This document shows, one piece after another, positions 32,945 to 47,169 of a DNA stretch of 64,000 nt (positions are counted from its first letter, which is position 1; every line of letters begins with the position of its first letter). Made by a program: the position numbers and the translations under genes. The DNA comes from Nyssa sinensis (Eukaryota; Streptophyta; Magnoliopsida; Cornales; Nyssaceae), in contig CM018038.1 in the NCBI GenBank assembly GCA_008638375.1, forward strand, positions 34,648,169 to 34,712,168. The letters run 5' to 3'. The notes beneath the pieces were generated by a model. That model saw only the letters and a list, made by a program, of their open reading frames with translations, searched no databases and was not told the DNA's origin.

Positions 32945-35900
32945 ATAACTAATCAAGTATTCGTCTTCCCATACTAAAAGCTGACTCAGAAGCAACGGTG
33001 GAGACAGGAATAGACAAAACATCCATTGCCACTTGAAAGAGTATTCGATACTTTGAAGAATGTATTTTCCACCAACTCAAAATGTCAAAGTCACTTGTTT
33101 CTTTTTCAAAAGTTTCCTCTAAATATTGATCTACCTCGAATTTGGAACTATAATTTGCATCTTCTTCTAATTGCTTTTGAAACTGAGATAAAAAAAATCT
33201 AAGTTGCACAACAAGTTCATTTGCTTTGACTTGATCAACCACCATGTCACATGAACTTTGAGTGATCTCAATTGAAAGAAAAGTTTAAGTGGAGTCAAGC
33301 ATTAGATAATGAATGTACATCTTATTCATGACCCTCCTTACTTTCTTAATCAACTCGTTCACTTTTTCTAAAGGATACATTCTACTATTGCAAAATATGA
33401 CATAGCTTAACTTGTACCGAGGATCTAACACCACCGCAATCAATAACATCATATTGATTTTATCAATGTTTCCCTAATACTTGTCAAATTTTTCCTTCAT
33501 CTTCTTAGCCATGGTACTTAAACAAGCATCACTAGTGTCGTACCAAGCATTCAAAATTTGTTCAATTTCATATATTTCATAAAAATAAGAGTTTGATGTG
33601 ACATATAAAGAATCCAAAAATCTTTTTGTGATATCATTGAAGTGTTTCAAAAACATGGTAAACACCTTGGCATTTTCCCAATCTTTATCATTAGGAGCTC
33701 CATCCTTAAGATCGGAGGCGCAAAACTTGGTTCTTGGTCATCCAACTGTTCAAATGCCTTTTGAAACTTTAATGTGGTTTCTAGCATTAGATATGTATAG
33801 TTCCATCTTGTTAGGACATCAAGACACAAAGTGCATTTAGAAGACAATCTCTCTTGATCACAACATATCTTAAATTGTTGTGATCTTCGCAAAGAACTCC
33901 TAATATACCTTACTGCACCACAGACTCAAGAAATCGAATCTTTCACCTCTTCAATCCCATCTCTCAAAATTAAATTCAATATATGTGTAGCACACCTCTC
34001 ATGAAAATAATCACCATCTAAAACAAAACCATTTCTCTTTGAAATTCTTTTCTTCAAGTGTAAAACAGTTGTGTCATTACTACTAGCATTTTCAATTGTG
34101 ATAGTCAAGACCTTCTCTATACCCCTTGAAGAATGCATGACTCCACGGCTTGAGCAATAGCCACACCTTTATGACTAGAAATTATAGAAACGTTTTCTTT
34201 TATATAATTTCCAATCATTGTCAATAAAATGAGTCGTGAGACACATATAACTAATGTTTTGAAAAGAAGACCATATATATGCAGTAAGGTAAATTCTATG
34301 AGTGGAACTTTCCAATGCATTCTTCAATTTTTCCTTTTCAATAGCATACAATTCCAAACAATCTCTTCGAACAATGGTGCATGAGATGAAGTAGAATTTA
34401 GGTTGCAACACACTACAAAAGTACCTAAAACCTTCCCACTCCACAAACTTGAATGGAAATTCATCAATTATGATCATCCTAGCAAGGGCATTCTTACACA
34501 AGTCTTGGTCAAATTTCCCACCAACACTAACACTTTCTCCCTCTTGTCCATCACTAGGGAAAGACAAGGTTTTTTTGTCTTTTATCCTTATTATAATTAT
34601 ACTCGGGACATCTTCCTATGTGTTTTCATAAAGTACTAGTCCCATTAACACTCCCACATGCATAATTTTTACCACAATAATTACACTGTGCCCTTTTTGA
34701 CTTACTTCCGTCATCTTTCTCAATCTTAGGATAATGATCCCAAATACTAGATTTTTCTTTATGAGGTTTTTTTTTTACTTTCTTGCACTCCAGCTGTAGC
34801 AATACCAAAAGGTTGAGAACTTGACATCTAAAAAACATATATATATATATATATAATTAGAAAGCTAAATGAGTAAGCCATATAAAATGCAAGCAACTGT
34901 AGCACAATGAAAAATTAGTAAATTGAACAGTCACTTTGTAATTGTCCAAAACTTCCCTTATAAAATAAAATAAAGAGGTATGTCATTCACAACAAACTCT
35001 AAAATACTTTATATATGGGATTCATATGAATAAGAACTGAGGAAACATAAAGAAAATAAAAACTAACTGATATAACCAACATTAAAACTACCAATACCTT
35101 TAAAGTGCCCACATTTATTTTGAAACTTTAAAGTTATTATGTGACAATGAAGAAAAAATGATGTCTCAAAAAAAGGGAATCTAGAAGTTTAAAAATTGGC
35201 ATTAGCTATCTTTCTAAATTCACCACAATCTTTTAAGCCTTCCACCTGCTAAATACATTCCCACAATGAAAGGATGTAGTATTCATGGAAATGGATCAGA
35301 AAGAAGAAAAAATCCAAATTGTGAGAATCTTACAACAGTTTTATTTCTAATTGTCTTAAGCCTATAAAAGTTTCATTTCAATTCTGATATGTTGTGGAGA
35401 GGGAGAAGAAAAAAACTCAATCATTATAAAAGAAAGATTGCATCAGATTCACTAAAATTGATAAGTTCCTGGAAACTAGCAATGACAAACTTCTTCGATG
35501 AATTTACTTTTCCCACATTGACCAGTCTATCACATACTCTGACATTGCAAACTTCTCCTATGATTAAGGCTCAACAAATCACTTTTCACTTTAGTTTTAT
35601 AATTTAAGTGAAACAATGATGAAATCATAAAATCAACATTTCAACCTCTATGGACACATAACATTTAATCACATCTAATCATCCATATCCCACATGTATG
35701 CTGGCAAACAACTAGGAAAAGAAGAAGGTGGATTATAAGATGAGCAACAATAATTAGGCAAAACCAGACTCCTTGAGGAAGGATTGTTTAAACCAATTAG
35801 CTTAATCACCAAAAACATTCTAACAAGTGAAATCTTATGTATCAAGAGTCACAAATCTTCACTAGTTTACATATCAAAACCATGACAGTAATCAAAGGCG

Positions 35901-36941
35901 AATCAGACCAAAAAATGTTGCCATTGTAAGGAACTATTTTTTTTCACCTTCATAAACACATCAATAAAAAAAATCCCCAAAATGAAACATTTAGAACTAA
36001 AAACATGTGATTTCATTTGCATAAAATGAATAGAATGCATTATCTTAGCCAAGAAATTTGTATATTAAGTTTAATGAAAACCCAAAAAAATGTAATCAAG
36101 TTTGAGCTATATAGACCACTTGGTGAAACACCCAAATCGCTAAATTAATCATTGTGAAAAACCCACCAATCTTAGCCAAGAAAAAAGACACATATGATAC
36201 ACACACAAAAACTAAAGTTTCAGTTCATACTATCACAGCCACAAACAAAAACCATAAGATTTCAGTTCATAAATTAAGAAGTTGCAACCACAAAAAAGCC
36301 TACTATCACAACCACAATAAGCCATAAGATTTTAGTTCATAAATTCACACTTCATGCTAAAGACTAATAAAGGGAAAACATAAGTGGAATATGATTTTTC
36401 AAGCGTGATGAATAGATAAGAAGTAGTATAGAAGTATAAGAAGTACCTTGAATCAAGTGATTTGTGAAGCTTGATGAATAGATAAGGAGATTGTAAGATG
36501 TTGCGGTGTTGTGGTGATCAAATCAATCCTCTCTTAATCAATAGAGAACCCTAACTTGAAGAGATCGAGAAAGACCAATGAATGGAAATCGAGATGGGAT
36601 GACTAGAGATTGAGAGATGCAATTAGAGATCTGGAGATTGAGATGGGCATGAGAGAGAAACTGGGAGATTAAAAGGCAGAGAGTGATTGGAGATCGAGAG
36701 GCGTGAGAGAGCGAGAGAGACAAGAGAGCATTTAGGGCTGAGTCGGCTAAATGAAAATTAGGTTTTGAATCATTCTCGGGTTGGTTCAGGTTACCCGAGC
36801 GTTCAACCCAAACCAACCCAAAAAAATTATAATCTTAAAATACCCAACCCGACTTCTTTTGAACCTGAACCAACCCAAACCATTGGAGCTCGGTTCGGTT
36901 CGGGTTGGGTCGCTGATTCTCAATTTTTTTGTGCACCCCTA
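32945..36941 (-). mobile_element. hAT DNA transposon, degenerate
   Basis: The right end carries the terminal repeat taggggtgcacaa (minus strand, 36941-36929), followed inward by subterminal repeats rich in ggttcgggttggg-type words (36775-36910). Such words are typical of plant hAT elements. The transposase relic at 32949-34838 supports the call. The left terminal repeat is not identified, so the left border is approximate. The eight bases after the right end, attgacat, would be the target duplication, but no partner was found. Confidence 0.75.
32949..34838 (-). pseudogene. hAT transposase (RICESLEEPER-like) relic
   Basis: Minus-strand pieces in order. A BED zinc finger lies at about 34790-34640 (WDHYPKIE, then CNYCGKNYACGS). 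The middle region has EFPFKFVEWEGFRYFC and YMCLTTHFIDNDWKLYK (34480-34200). A region with GDYFHERCATHILNLIL (about 34010-33960) holds conserved Cys and His residues of the insertion domain. LDVLTRWNYTYLML (about 33820-33780) carries the RWN motif. The C-terminal dimerisation domain ends VASESAFSMGRRILD (about 32990-32949). In live members this protein cuts and pastes the element. At least five frame breaks make it dead here. Confidence 0.9.
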
Positions 36942-36949
36942 ATTGACAT

Positions 36950-37608
36950 GACACTGCATTACTTGGAAATACTTTAAATCAAGTAAGTAATGTGATTCTG
37001 CCATATCAGTGCCACATCATTTAGAATATAAATTTTACATACAAATTTGGAAAGCATTAGAGTTAGTATCCCTATAAATTGGAGTTATTAAAAATCTGCT
37101 AAAGCATGAAATATAATCTTTCTTATTGGGGACTAATAAAGAAATTTGTTAAATCTATATGAAAGTTATAAATGACAGAAAGACGCGCTAGAGTAATGAT
37201 TTATTAGGCAGGGAATACATTTTATCGAAAAAATTATGTTATGATCTTCCTAATCCCTAATACTACATCCAAGTGTAGCGTGAAACTAATTATAGTGAAT
37301 TTCTGGTTATGACTTACCAGGTAATAGAGTTGGACAAAACTCAATAGCGGTTAAAGATGACTCGTAGATATGGGTACACTAGGACTTTAGATGATAAAGT
37401 TTCTATTGATGAAAATTATTGATAATGATAGTATTGAGGCTATACTTGTGGCTATGTTTGAGACTAAAATATTAAAAAACATTGATTTATATTTGGAGAT
37501 AAGGGATATGTTTGGTGAATGGGGTACGAGTGGTGCTCGTGGTCCATTGATGACACTATTCATATGGTAGTATGGGAGCTCGTCACTTGACATCCCCGGA
37601 ATAGAACA
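36950..37608. other. Unassigned spacer
   Basis: No gene or transposon end was recognised. It ends with the target duplication aggac (37609-37613). Confidence 0.5.
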
Positions 37609-40600
37609 AGGACTATCACATCCTAGAACCTACCTTATGTGGATTAGGGATAATAATCGACCAATTAGGCACTTCGCCAATACGCTAATCTTGATAGCAT
37701 ATTGATGACTTGTCTAACCAAAGACCTTTTTATCATTTCCAAGTAGATTGCATTCTGTTACATAAAATCGTGCAATGAAATTCTCATTTGTTAAAAAATT
37801 TTTTTGAATGCAATCATACTTGGCAGAACATAATTAAACTGTATATTAGAGTTACAATAACATATTTCTTAATCATTACATTATTGATGAATATGTCTCA
37901 CTATCCTTTTTCTGTCACATAATTCTAGCATCTATGGTCCCAGGTTGTCACCTCTGTAGTTGGGATACAAATCCCTCTTTTGCCAGCACCTATGCATTAT
38001 GATTTAATAACAGCTGGGTCTGAAAATCTCTTGGTAATCCCTAAAATACACATGATAAAACCCTGTGAGCTTTATTGAGAAACTCGTGAGTAATGCCGAT
38101 CCCCTGTCATGGGTTATCGAAAAAATCCATTTTCTATAAACTTTCATGAATATCAATAGAAAATATCTACACTAGAAGTTACTGGCATTCTTAAAACATA
38201 TACATATAATGGGAAGTAGCAAGATATATACTAAAAATCATGTAAGAGTTTACGCTAGATAGCTATGCAAGTTAAACATGATATCATAAAATCTGATAAA
38301 AGTGAGCAAATAAAACGTGCCACACTTCTTAAAACTGTTGTCTTTTAAAAGCTTAAGTTGTCACATGGTGACCAGTAAACTAAAGTTGTGAAAATATTTT
38401 GTGCCATACATCTCATAAGCTCAGTCCCTGGGGACTGTAAATGTCACCTTGGTGAGCTCTATATAATTTAGAGCTCTAGGCCTACATAGCCTTCTCATCG
38501 AATTCAGACTCTTGGCCGAGTCGCTTATAAAGACTTACTAGAAGTCTATCAGCTCTTAACCCCCGATAGGGTGTTTTAAGGCATACAAAAACTGAAACAT
38601 GCTTGGAAAACATTATTTAGGCAATCCATGCTATGAAATACTTAAAGAGATGCTACTTAAAATCATGCAATTCAATTATTTATATCAGTTATGCAGTTAA
38701 AATATTTAGCATAGTAGTTAGAAATATGTTATAAAGCTGTAAAGAACTATATGTAGTGTTATAAAACTATAAAGAACTGTATTTCATGAAAATGTCTCCA
38801 TTTCAAGGTTCAAGGTTGCTCACCTGTGGTCCAGTGTCCACAGTCATTCCTTTATTTCTCTGCTTGACATGTCTCGGCATTCCTAAAGCATGGGCCAAAA
38901 TACATCGGTATTATATTAGTATAATACTCAACTTAACCTTTGCTTACTCAATGTTCTTGGTCTCTTTTGGATTTAGTCTTACTATTTAGGACTCTCTTAT
39001 GGTCTCTAATCAAGGTTCTTAATACTTCTTAGTTTACCATGTGCTCACTTTAGCCTTTACGGCATTTTTGTAATTTTACACTTTCATATGGAATCATGTT
39101 CGAGCACCTGGATGCTTAGTTTGACCTCACTGTTAGGTTCAGAGTGTCCAAAAACATTAATTATGTCCCTTAATTACTATATTTTCTTAGTTTGTCTAGT
39201 AGCCCGTACAATACTAAGGGTAGTTTAAAAATTTTACATTTCTCTGTGTCTATATTTCTGGTACCTTGTTTGACTAAACAGACTCTACCGTTGTGTCCAG
39301 AACGTCAAAAAATGTTAAGGTAGGTACTTCTATAGTCATCTGGGTTCAATTGGTAGCTTCATTAATGCATTAGGACATAGTTAGAATTATTCTAGTTTAT
39401 CCGTTCGTATTTTTTTAAATCTAGTTTCGTAAATCGAACTCTACCATTGAGTCCAGAACACCCAAAAACGTTGGGTTAGACTACTTTTGCATTTTAATTG
39501 GCCTTTATTTTTCTTATTTATGGCTTAAAGGCATTTTAGTAATTTCTCTTTAATTAAAAGGATTTTAAAATTAAAATTTAATTAATTTTATGGGCCCTTC
39601 TGTAATTAACAGAAACATTTGGGGGTTAAATTATAAATTCAAGGAAATTCCAATATATCTGTCCGCTCCCATCTAAGTTCAAGGAATCAATTTAGTTTAG
39701 TTAAGAACCAAATGGTTCAGCTGGTCTATTACATCATGCTAACGTCAGCCCTTCATTAAAGTAACACGACACTGTTTTGTTCTTATTGGATTCATTTTAA
39801 TGCGGTTCAGGACCTGACCTATATCCGACCAGATCCAAATCATATCCGACCTGATCTAACCCGTTGACCGACCCGGTCAAAGGTTGACTAGTCAACAAAT
39901 AGCACTGCCGGAGCCGATCGCCTTTTCCGGCGACAATGGTCACTGACGATCATTTTTTGGTGATGACTCTAGCTAGTTTTGACTCATTTTTTTTTTTTAG
40001 GTTTGGACCAACCCGTGGCTGTCAAACATCTCTTCACAGTGGCTGCTCCAACGAGGGTCGTTTTTCCAGCGAGAATCCCTTTTTCCTATTTCGTTGTGTT
40101 TTAGTTGTTGTTTTCACCCCATTTTACTCCTCTTATATTTCTGGAAGCTTTAGGAATATCTTTTGTCACGACCCGAAACCCAGCCTATGCGGATTAGGGG
40201 CAATGACCTGACACTGCCACTCGAACAGGCCTTACAAAATCAAATAAATTGCATATAGTGATAAATCATAAGTTATTAAATCATTTAATGCGGAAGCTAC
40301 ACCAAATGCAATTCTTCTGATCATAAACCCAACTCCAATAACCATCAATCAACCATCTCCAAGTACTATTTAAATCATCATAATTCACTAATCAAGTTTA
40401 ACATATTGGCCTATGATATAACATTATAATTACCTATTATTTGATTAGCCTTATAGAATATGCATTCAAATCATGACTTAGAGTTCTCATCATCAATATT
40501 GTTCACATGCTCGCCACTAGCTCCCTTAGTCGCCTCATTTTGTTTCTTCTCTTATGGAGTTACCTAAAAAGAATATATATAAATATGGAGTGAGCTAATT

Positions 40601-41029
40601 TAGCTCAGTAACTAAACTCCTTACTCTGCCATAGGTCAAGGTTAGTTCAAAAGAAGTATAAAGATGATAGTAGACAAGAATAATATTACAATGACATATG
40701 AAGAATAAAATGTCACAGTAGCCAGTCACTATAAAGGAATAAGTCTCAAAGGCACATCCTATGGTAGATTAACAAATCAAATATAAGGAATGGCCTCAAC
40801 AACATATAACTACCGCAATAAAAAAATATCAATATGAATCCAAAGATAGGCAGACACGTCATCAACAAATAACACATCAACAGATAAACCATGAACAAGC
40901 TCACAAGGAGTATCTGAATCAGAAATATATCATCAATATAAATGTGTCAGTATACAAATGAGCCATGAGTACATCATCAGAATATCGATAAATGATATAA
41001 AATACTAACAAAACAGATGCTGACATACA

Positions 41030-41245
41030 TATAGGGTCTGGCATACCCTCATAAGTGCCTATCTAGGGTCTGTTGGTTTGACAGCTCCCTCATGCGCCCG
41101 GGTCCAACCTCGCCCAAATCACTGTATCTAGGGTCTACTAGTCTGACAGTGCCCTTACGTGCCCTGGTCCAACCTTACCCAAATCACTGTATCCAAGGTC
41201 TGCTGGTCTAACAGCGCCCTTACGCCCTGGGGTCCCACCTCGCCC
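41030..41245. repeat. Three-copy tandem repeat of about 65-70 bp
   Basis: The words agggtctg-tggt-tgacag-gccc-tacg-gccc-ggtccaacct-cgcccaaat recur at about 41033, 41109 and 41180. They lie within the nested solo LTR. Confidence 0.75.
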
Positions 41246-43334
41246 AAATAACTAAATAACAATAGAGCTCTATACATATAACATATCCTCCATGGACTAG
41301 TTGTTGGGCTCACTCCCAAACATCGACCCGTAGGTCCTCAAAGATCTGTGAATTAGACGGACGTTGTGACAGATTACAACTCCAAGTACTCAATAATATC
41401 ATAATCATCATGTTTCCACAGGCGATGTATATATTTGTGGAAAAGCATACAAACTAGTATGGAAATGTCATATAATCAAACAAGGATGTCAATAATCAAG
41501 GTCTCAACGAGTCAATAACAAGAGCAAGTATCAAATCATGAAGATGAACATCATTAGGCATGTATAGAGTACAAACTCACAGTATCAAGAAATGAATGTG
41601 ACATGGCTAGGAGTAACACATGATAGAGTTCGGGTTTACTTACATTAAGTTCTTAACATTGCATTTCCATTCAGTTATCACAATAGCTTTTACATAGCTC
41701 TCTTTCCATTTCCCATCATTTGTGGATTAAAAATATATAGCACATTGAATCAATATTTCTTTCATCTTTAAACTTTTGGTGAACTCATTAAGTCATAAGG
41801 ATGTATTTGTCATTTTTTTTAGTTTATTACCAGGTCTTATTTTCTCTCAAAGGTGTATTACTATTCAGTCTAAAATATTAAATATAATTAATTTAGGATT
41901 TTTCGAATCTTAATTAGTTCATTTATACCTTACATTAAGCCTAGGAGTATTTTTATAATTTTTCACTCTTACATGTCATATTTTTTGGTACCTCATTTGC
42001 TAAAATGGACTCCACCGTTGAGTCTGGAGTGCCCAAAATAGTCAATATAGACTACATTTTGTATTTAATTGGCTCTAGGTATCATTAGGGGTAAAATGAT
42101 AATTTTATGCTTTACGTGTCTAAATTTTTGGGATTTTGTTTCACAAAATGGATCCTGCAAATGGGTCCGGAATGTCCAAAAATATTGAGTTGCACTATTC
42201 TTTTATTTTATTTGGCCTTTATTTGATATATTTTTGGTTTAAGGGCATTTTAGTAATTCTTTAAATATTTAAAGAAATAATTAAAATTAATATTTAATTT
42301 ATTTCTAGGCCTTTCTATAATTAACAGAAGTCTGGGGGTCAAAATGTAAATTCTAGAAACTATTTAACCTAAACTGCACAGTTTAAGGGATTAGGGACTG
42401 AACCGGTCTGCCTTGGTCAAGAACCAACCGGTTTAGTTGGTTCAATGCGTCATGATGATGCAAGCATGATATCATCAACCACTTACTCCACACGATGTCG
42501 TTTAAGTATGTTCTTGAATCTAATTACATGTGGGTCAACCTAGACTCGGTACCCGGCCCGACTTGACCCGTTGACTGACCTGAGTCCACGGTTGACTTGG
42601 TCAACAAACCTCCTACTGGCACCAATTGCCTTCTCCGTTGACAGCCGAACTCCGGCGACTGTTTCCGGCAACAAGACTAACATGATTTAAATTAGTTTTC
42701 TTTGGAGATTTCATATTCAAGGTTGGGTTTTGATTTGGGTTAGATTCAAGCCACTTAAAAGGGTGTTGCGGTCGAAGCTCCGGCGAGGCTCGAGTTTTCA
42801 ACGACCATTGTTTTTTCCTATTTTGAGGGGCTACTAGTATGGTTTCTGCCCCCTTTTTGTTTCTTTGGATTCCTAAGACTTTAAGGAACATCTTCCCGAG
42901 TTTGAAACAAAGGAAATCCCCTAAAACTTTACATTTTAAGTTCTCTCTCTCTAAACCATAACTAACTCTTTTCATGGGTTTCTAGCCTTCTTAGGTTATC
43001 TTTCTACGTCCAGTCTACTCAAAATAGATATATAAATTGAATGAGAGAGTTAGATTGGCCTTACCTTGGTTCAATTTTTCCTTTCCCTCCAATCGCCATC
43101 TTCTCTCTCTAGGTTCCTCTTCAGTCTCCTTTCTGTTTCTTCCTCTCACGCCTCAGCTTTCTCCCTATTTCTCTCCCTCTTTCTTTCTTTAAACTGACTC
43201 AGGTCAGTGGCTTGTGCCACCCGGCCTTCTCCTTTTTTTTTCTTTCTTTTTTTTTTTTTTTTTCCCACCTGTTGCATGCACCACTAACTCGTGGCACACA
43301 CAACCTCACTTCACTCACAACTACACACACGGCA

Positions 43335-43335
43335 C

Positions 43336-43366
<31 letters not shown>

Positions 43367-43440
43367 TTCCTTATTTACATATATTTTTATTCATGGATAT
43401 ACATATATCCATACATATATATATATATATATGTATGCAC
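43335..43440. repeat. TA microsatellite cluster in the nested LTR
   Basis: (ta)n at 43337-43362 and tatata/cata runs to about 43435. Small open frames over this region are artefacts. Confidence 0.9.
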
Positions 43441-44219
43441 ATTTATTTTATTTATTATTTTATTTTCTTACATATAAATCATTTTTACTTTTTGGGTCTC
43501 AGGATCAAATCCCTTGGCCAACCCTTTTTGGCTTCGTTATTTTATGGCTTCCATTTTTCTCGTGTCATTTTATGGCTTTTATTATTTTCCCGATCTCATT
43601 TTCATAATTATTTCTATTTTAGCCCTCAGATTCTTTAACATTTAAATTAGTGTATTAATTTCCAAAACTGGGTCAGGTTGTTGTATCTTCCCATTCTTAA
43701 AACTAAGAAAGTCGAGTTAAATCTTCCCAACCAAGATTACCCAAGCTTAATTGTAACCTCGCTGTTTTCCTTTATTTCTTGACCGTTTTCTTGACTGTTT
43801 TTCATGGTTCTAGTCGCACTATGAAGCATTTTAGATGCTCTTTCGGTCTATGTGTTTAAAACTAAGTTCGGTTGTGTTAGGTCTAAGAACTCAATTTCTG
43901 CAATTTCAGGCTTTATAAGTTCTTAGGGTTCTAAGCCAAAATAGTTCCATCTTCCTTTCATTTTTTTTATTCATAATTTTATACATGTTTGTGTTAATCA
44001 ATCTCACAATAATAGTATTTGGGAAGAGAATTCTAGTGAGAGGGACTTACCTTCAATGGCTTCTCTCTCTTCTTCTGTCTCTGATCCTCGTATACTCCAT
44101 CTTCCGAGCTCTTTAACTTACTAGAAATTCATTTTCTTGTTCTTATTTAATTGAGTTCCTCTTTCGATTTCTGTTTATATGTATATATATCCTGTTGTTT
44201 CTGACCAAGTGAGGCTTCT

Positions 44220-44275
44220 TTGGAAGCTCTCTCTCTCTCTCTCTATCATTTTAGTTGGGGCATGAGGAATATAAG

Positions 44276-44321
<46 letters not shown>

Positions 44322-44325
44322 CTTT
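44220..44325. repeat. CT, CA and TA microsatellites in the LARD 3' LTR
   Basis: (ct)n at 44228-44243, (ca)n at 44278-44305, then (ta)n to 44321. In the sister LTR the matching place has a (ct)n tract but no long CA run, so CA grew after the two LTRs were made. Confidence 0.9.
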
Positions 44326-44768
44326 TATTGTTTGTTTATGTAATATACACTATTCACTCATATGCACCAAACACTGGTGGGGTGACGATCTTTTTGATTG
44401 TCCCCTCATCTTGTCTGCACAACAATGCACATATCATTGCGTACACTATTCAAATCCATACGCTGGTAATGTTTGCACACTATTGTTGTCCATACATATA
44501 CATTTGGTATTTTTCAATTATCGATGCATTAAATCACTTAACCCTATTAATCATGGTTAGATTCAGTTTATATATAATTAGGTCATATTCCTAAACTTAA
44601 TTCATTATTACTGTACATAACGCTTCACAGCTTAAAAAAGATCATCCGTTATTATAACTTTTGATGCATTGCATAAATCCCATTTTCGGTGAAATTTAAC
44701 ATTATACTATTAATTAGTATTGTTTTGATTTTTACAACAATCCCAATAAATTGGATTGGGGTGTTACA

Positions 44769-44781
44769 CTTTCCCTTCCTT
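44769..44781 (-). promoter_or_regulatory. Polypurine tract of the LARD-like element
   Basis: Minus strand AAGGAAGGGAAAG, directly against the 3' LTR. It fixes the element's orientation as minus. Confidence 0.88.
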
Positions 44782-47169
44782 ATATGGAGTTTGGTGCCTC
44801 AAACTCGGAATAACTTGTATATTTGGTGTGTTCCCGGTATTTATCTTATTCTGCAATGGCCTCCATTGTTTCAGAGTCCATCTAAACCGTGCTTCTTAAT
44901 ACTCCTGTGAACATCACCCAAATTGGCAGTTTCAATTATGGTAAGGAGTGATATGGTAAGGAATGATGAAGCTTATGTCAACGAACATGAGCTGTTGTTA
45001 GTGGTAAGGCCACTTCCTGGTCATCTTATAGGTAAGGTAACCTTCGCAACACTATGTATCGTGACTAATACTACTTTTCAGGACTATCGGGCTTTATTCC
45101 CAAAGGAGCTCTTGGGAGCTTGCAGCTTTTCCACATAGTCAATGCTTCGATGATTGTGTTATCCTCTGGTATCGGTGTGGGTTCTCTCTCCTTCTTCAAT
45201 TTTCATACAAGGCATAGAATCGAGGGCCTTGTTCATTTCATGGAATGGGTGAAGGTTGTGTCTCTTCTTCAATTTTGAAGGATCCATATTCGGTGACTTG
45301 TAAACATAAATGTATATACATATAAATTGTTGGAGTAAGGCAAAGGTGCAAGCATACATACATCTCTCTTCTCTATTTCCTTACATTCAAGTGTGAGTTG
45401 TTTCCTTAGGGCTTCTTTTATTTATAAGCCATTGGTTCCCTTGTTAAGGATGATTGGTTTACACAGTGCTGTCACGTTGTCATTCCTACTTTAGTCCTTA
45501 TGTCTACAAAGCCTAGTTGGACGACTATTTTTCGATAGGCTGACAATGATGAAGACTCATGAAAGTACCTGGACATATGTGTCTTTATTTTCTTGGTGAA
45601 GCATGATGCGTGAAATTCGGTGGTAATCCCAAAAATTTCAATGATTATTACTCTTTTTTTTTTTGTTTACCGACAATTTTAATTATAGTATAACCCTTAA
45701 TTGTTCATCCATTTTTCTTTTTAGTACATCGTCATCTTGGGCTTTTAACGATTTATTTCGTTCCTTCATCATTTCTTATTGATATCCTCTTCCCACTCTC
45801 CATGATTTCTTCATTGGCCACCATTTCCCATTTCATCATCTTGCAACGTTGGCTTATCGACGATTGTTGCAGCTATTCCTTTGGTCTTGGTTACCTTGTT
45901 GTCGATCGTCGATTCCTATTTCTTCCTCCGTATGTATTAATCATTTCCCATTCTTGAGGTCATGATCCATAGATCTAACTTCTGGGTTTGCGTTTTCAGG
46001 TGCTCTTTTCTCAGTTCATCTTCACATTAGTGGAGGTGGAGCTTGAAATCTTTCTTCTATCTATTTTATTCTATTTATTCTCTTACAAGGTTAAAGATTT
46101 GATATTCAACTATTTTCTTCTTGTATCCAACAATATTTGCTCTTACCTAATCTTTTTTCTTGGTTTTCGTGTAGATTGGATCTGTCATCGGCGGTTACGG
46201 TGACTTCTCCTGTACTGTCTGTGTGCGGACAACCACTAGTTTTGATCTTTTCTATCACAAGTACATGATTCTTGGTCATAAATTTCTAGGTCTGATTAAT
46301 GGGGTTACTTGCTGATGGTATACTTCATATTGTATTTCTTGTATCTTCATTCTTGGTTTCAATTTAGCGATTTAATGTCGTTGGAATTCCTCCGAGATTT
46401 AAGAGATGTTCTTTTACTGTTTCTTTTCATGTTGATAGCTACCTCATTTCTAACTCTTACAATGTATATTATTTTTCTTTGACCTTATTTGGGAATGTTT
46501 GAATATTTTGAATAAAATCGAAAATCTGGTTTCTGATGTGTTTTAAGGATTTCTGTTTGTTCCAGACTTTCCTACATGGGAGAAGAGCTTAGTCATTGTT
46601 AATTGCTACCATGTTAATCCTTATAACCTATCTATTATCACTTCATCCTCTTCAGACAATGTTTGAATTGTAATCCTTTAGTTCCAGTTCCCTGAACTTC
46701 GGATGATTTTTCTTGGAATAACGTTGTATGACTATTCATAAGATATTTTCATTGTTGGATTAAAAGTATTGTTATGGTCACTAACACCTTAATTACTGAA
46801 TAGTGTGGTTGACATCATTCGCAAACTTAATTTATGTTTTAATCCATATTAGTCCAATTTTAGTGACTGGTCTAACTCTTTTAGAGAGTTCCATTCTTGG
46901 ATTTTCATTAATTGTACCATTTTACTATAGTTACTGTTTTAGTAAATCATTTATGGGAAATAATTGGCACACCAACTACCTTGAGGTTATTGAAGGTTGG
47001 ATCTCTGGTAGCTTGTAAATCAATGCAGTAGGTCTTAGGCCTTACGCTCTAGCTTATGTTATAAGAATCTTGCTCACTAATACTTAAGGCTTATTAGTGT
47101 TTATAATATTCTCAACCTCATCTTTTCTAATTATCATCCTTCACTCATCTAATGGTTTCTTCTTCTTAG
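44782..47169. other. LARD internal region without recognisable gag or pol
   Basis: Both strands were read for RT, integrase, RNase H and zinc-knuckle motifs and none were seen. The plus strand has several acceptor-like pyrimidine tracts and may hold the front exons of the antisense unit that ends at 47663, but no convincing protein could be traced. Confidence 0.55.

Larger units (their letters stand above)
40164..43685 (-). mobile_element. Nested solo LTR (3.5 kb)
   Basis: Begins tgtcacgacccgaaaccc on the plus strand and ends gttgttgta. The empty site in the sister LTR reads aatatcttcccg (50704-50715), so the insertion point is certain. Target copies are tcttt (40159-40163) and tcttc (43686-43690), one mismatch. 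It has no internal region. Its minus-strand 3' end, GGGTCGTGACA, equals that of the solo LTR at 6425-10435. Microsatellites lie at 43335-43435, and three diverged copies of a segment beginning about ctagggtctgctggt lie at 41033-41240. Confidence 0.85.
37614..44768 (-). repeat. 3' LTR of the LARD-like element, split by a nested solo LTR
   Basis: Homologous to 48154-51837 over 37614-40163 and 43686-44768. Without the nested insert and one target copy it is about 3.63 kb. Shared marks include the initial tatcacatcc, the aaacgtgccacactt region (38312 and 48855) and the final ggggtgttaca. Confidence 0.92.

Noticed and set aside
42613..42975. 120-codon minus-strand open frame
   Set aside because: It lies in the nested solo LTR and shows no known motif; other LTR copies are broken here.
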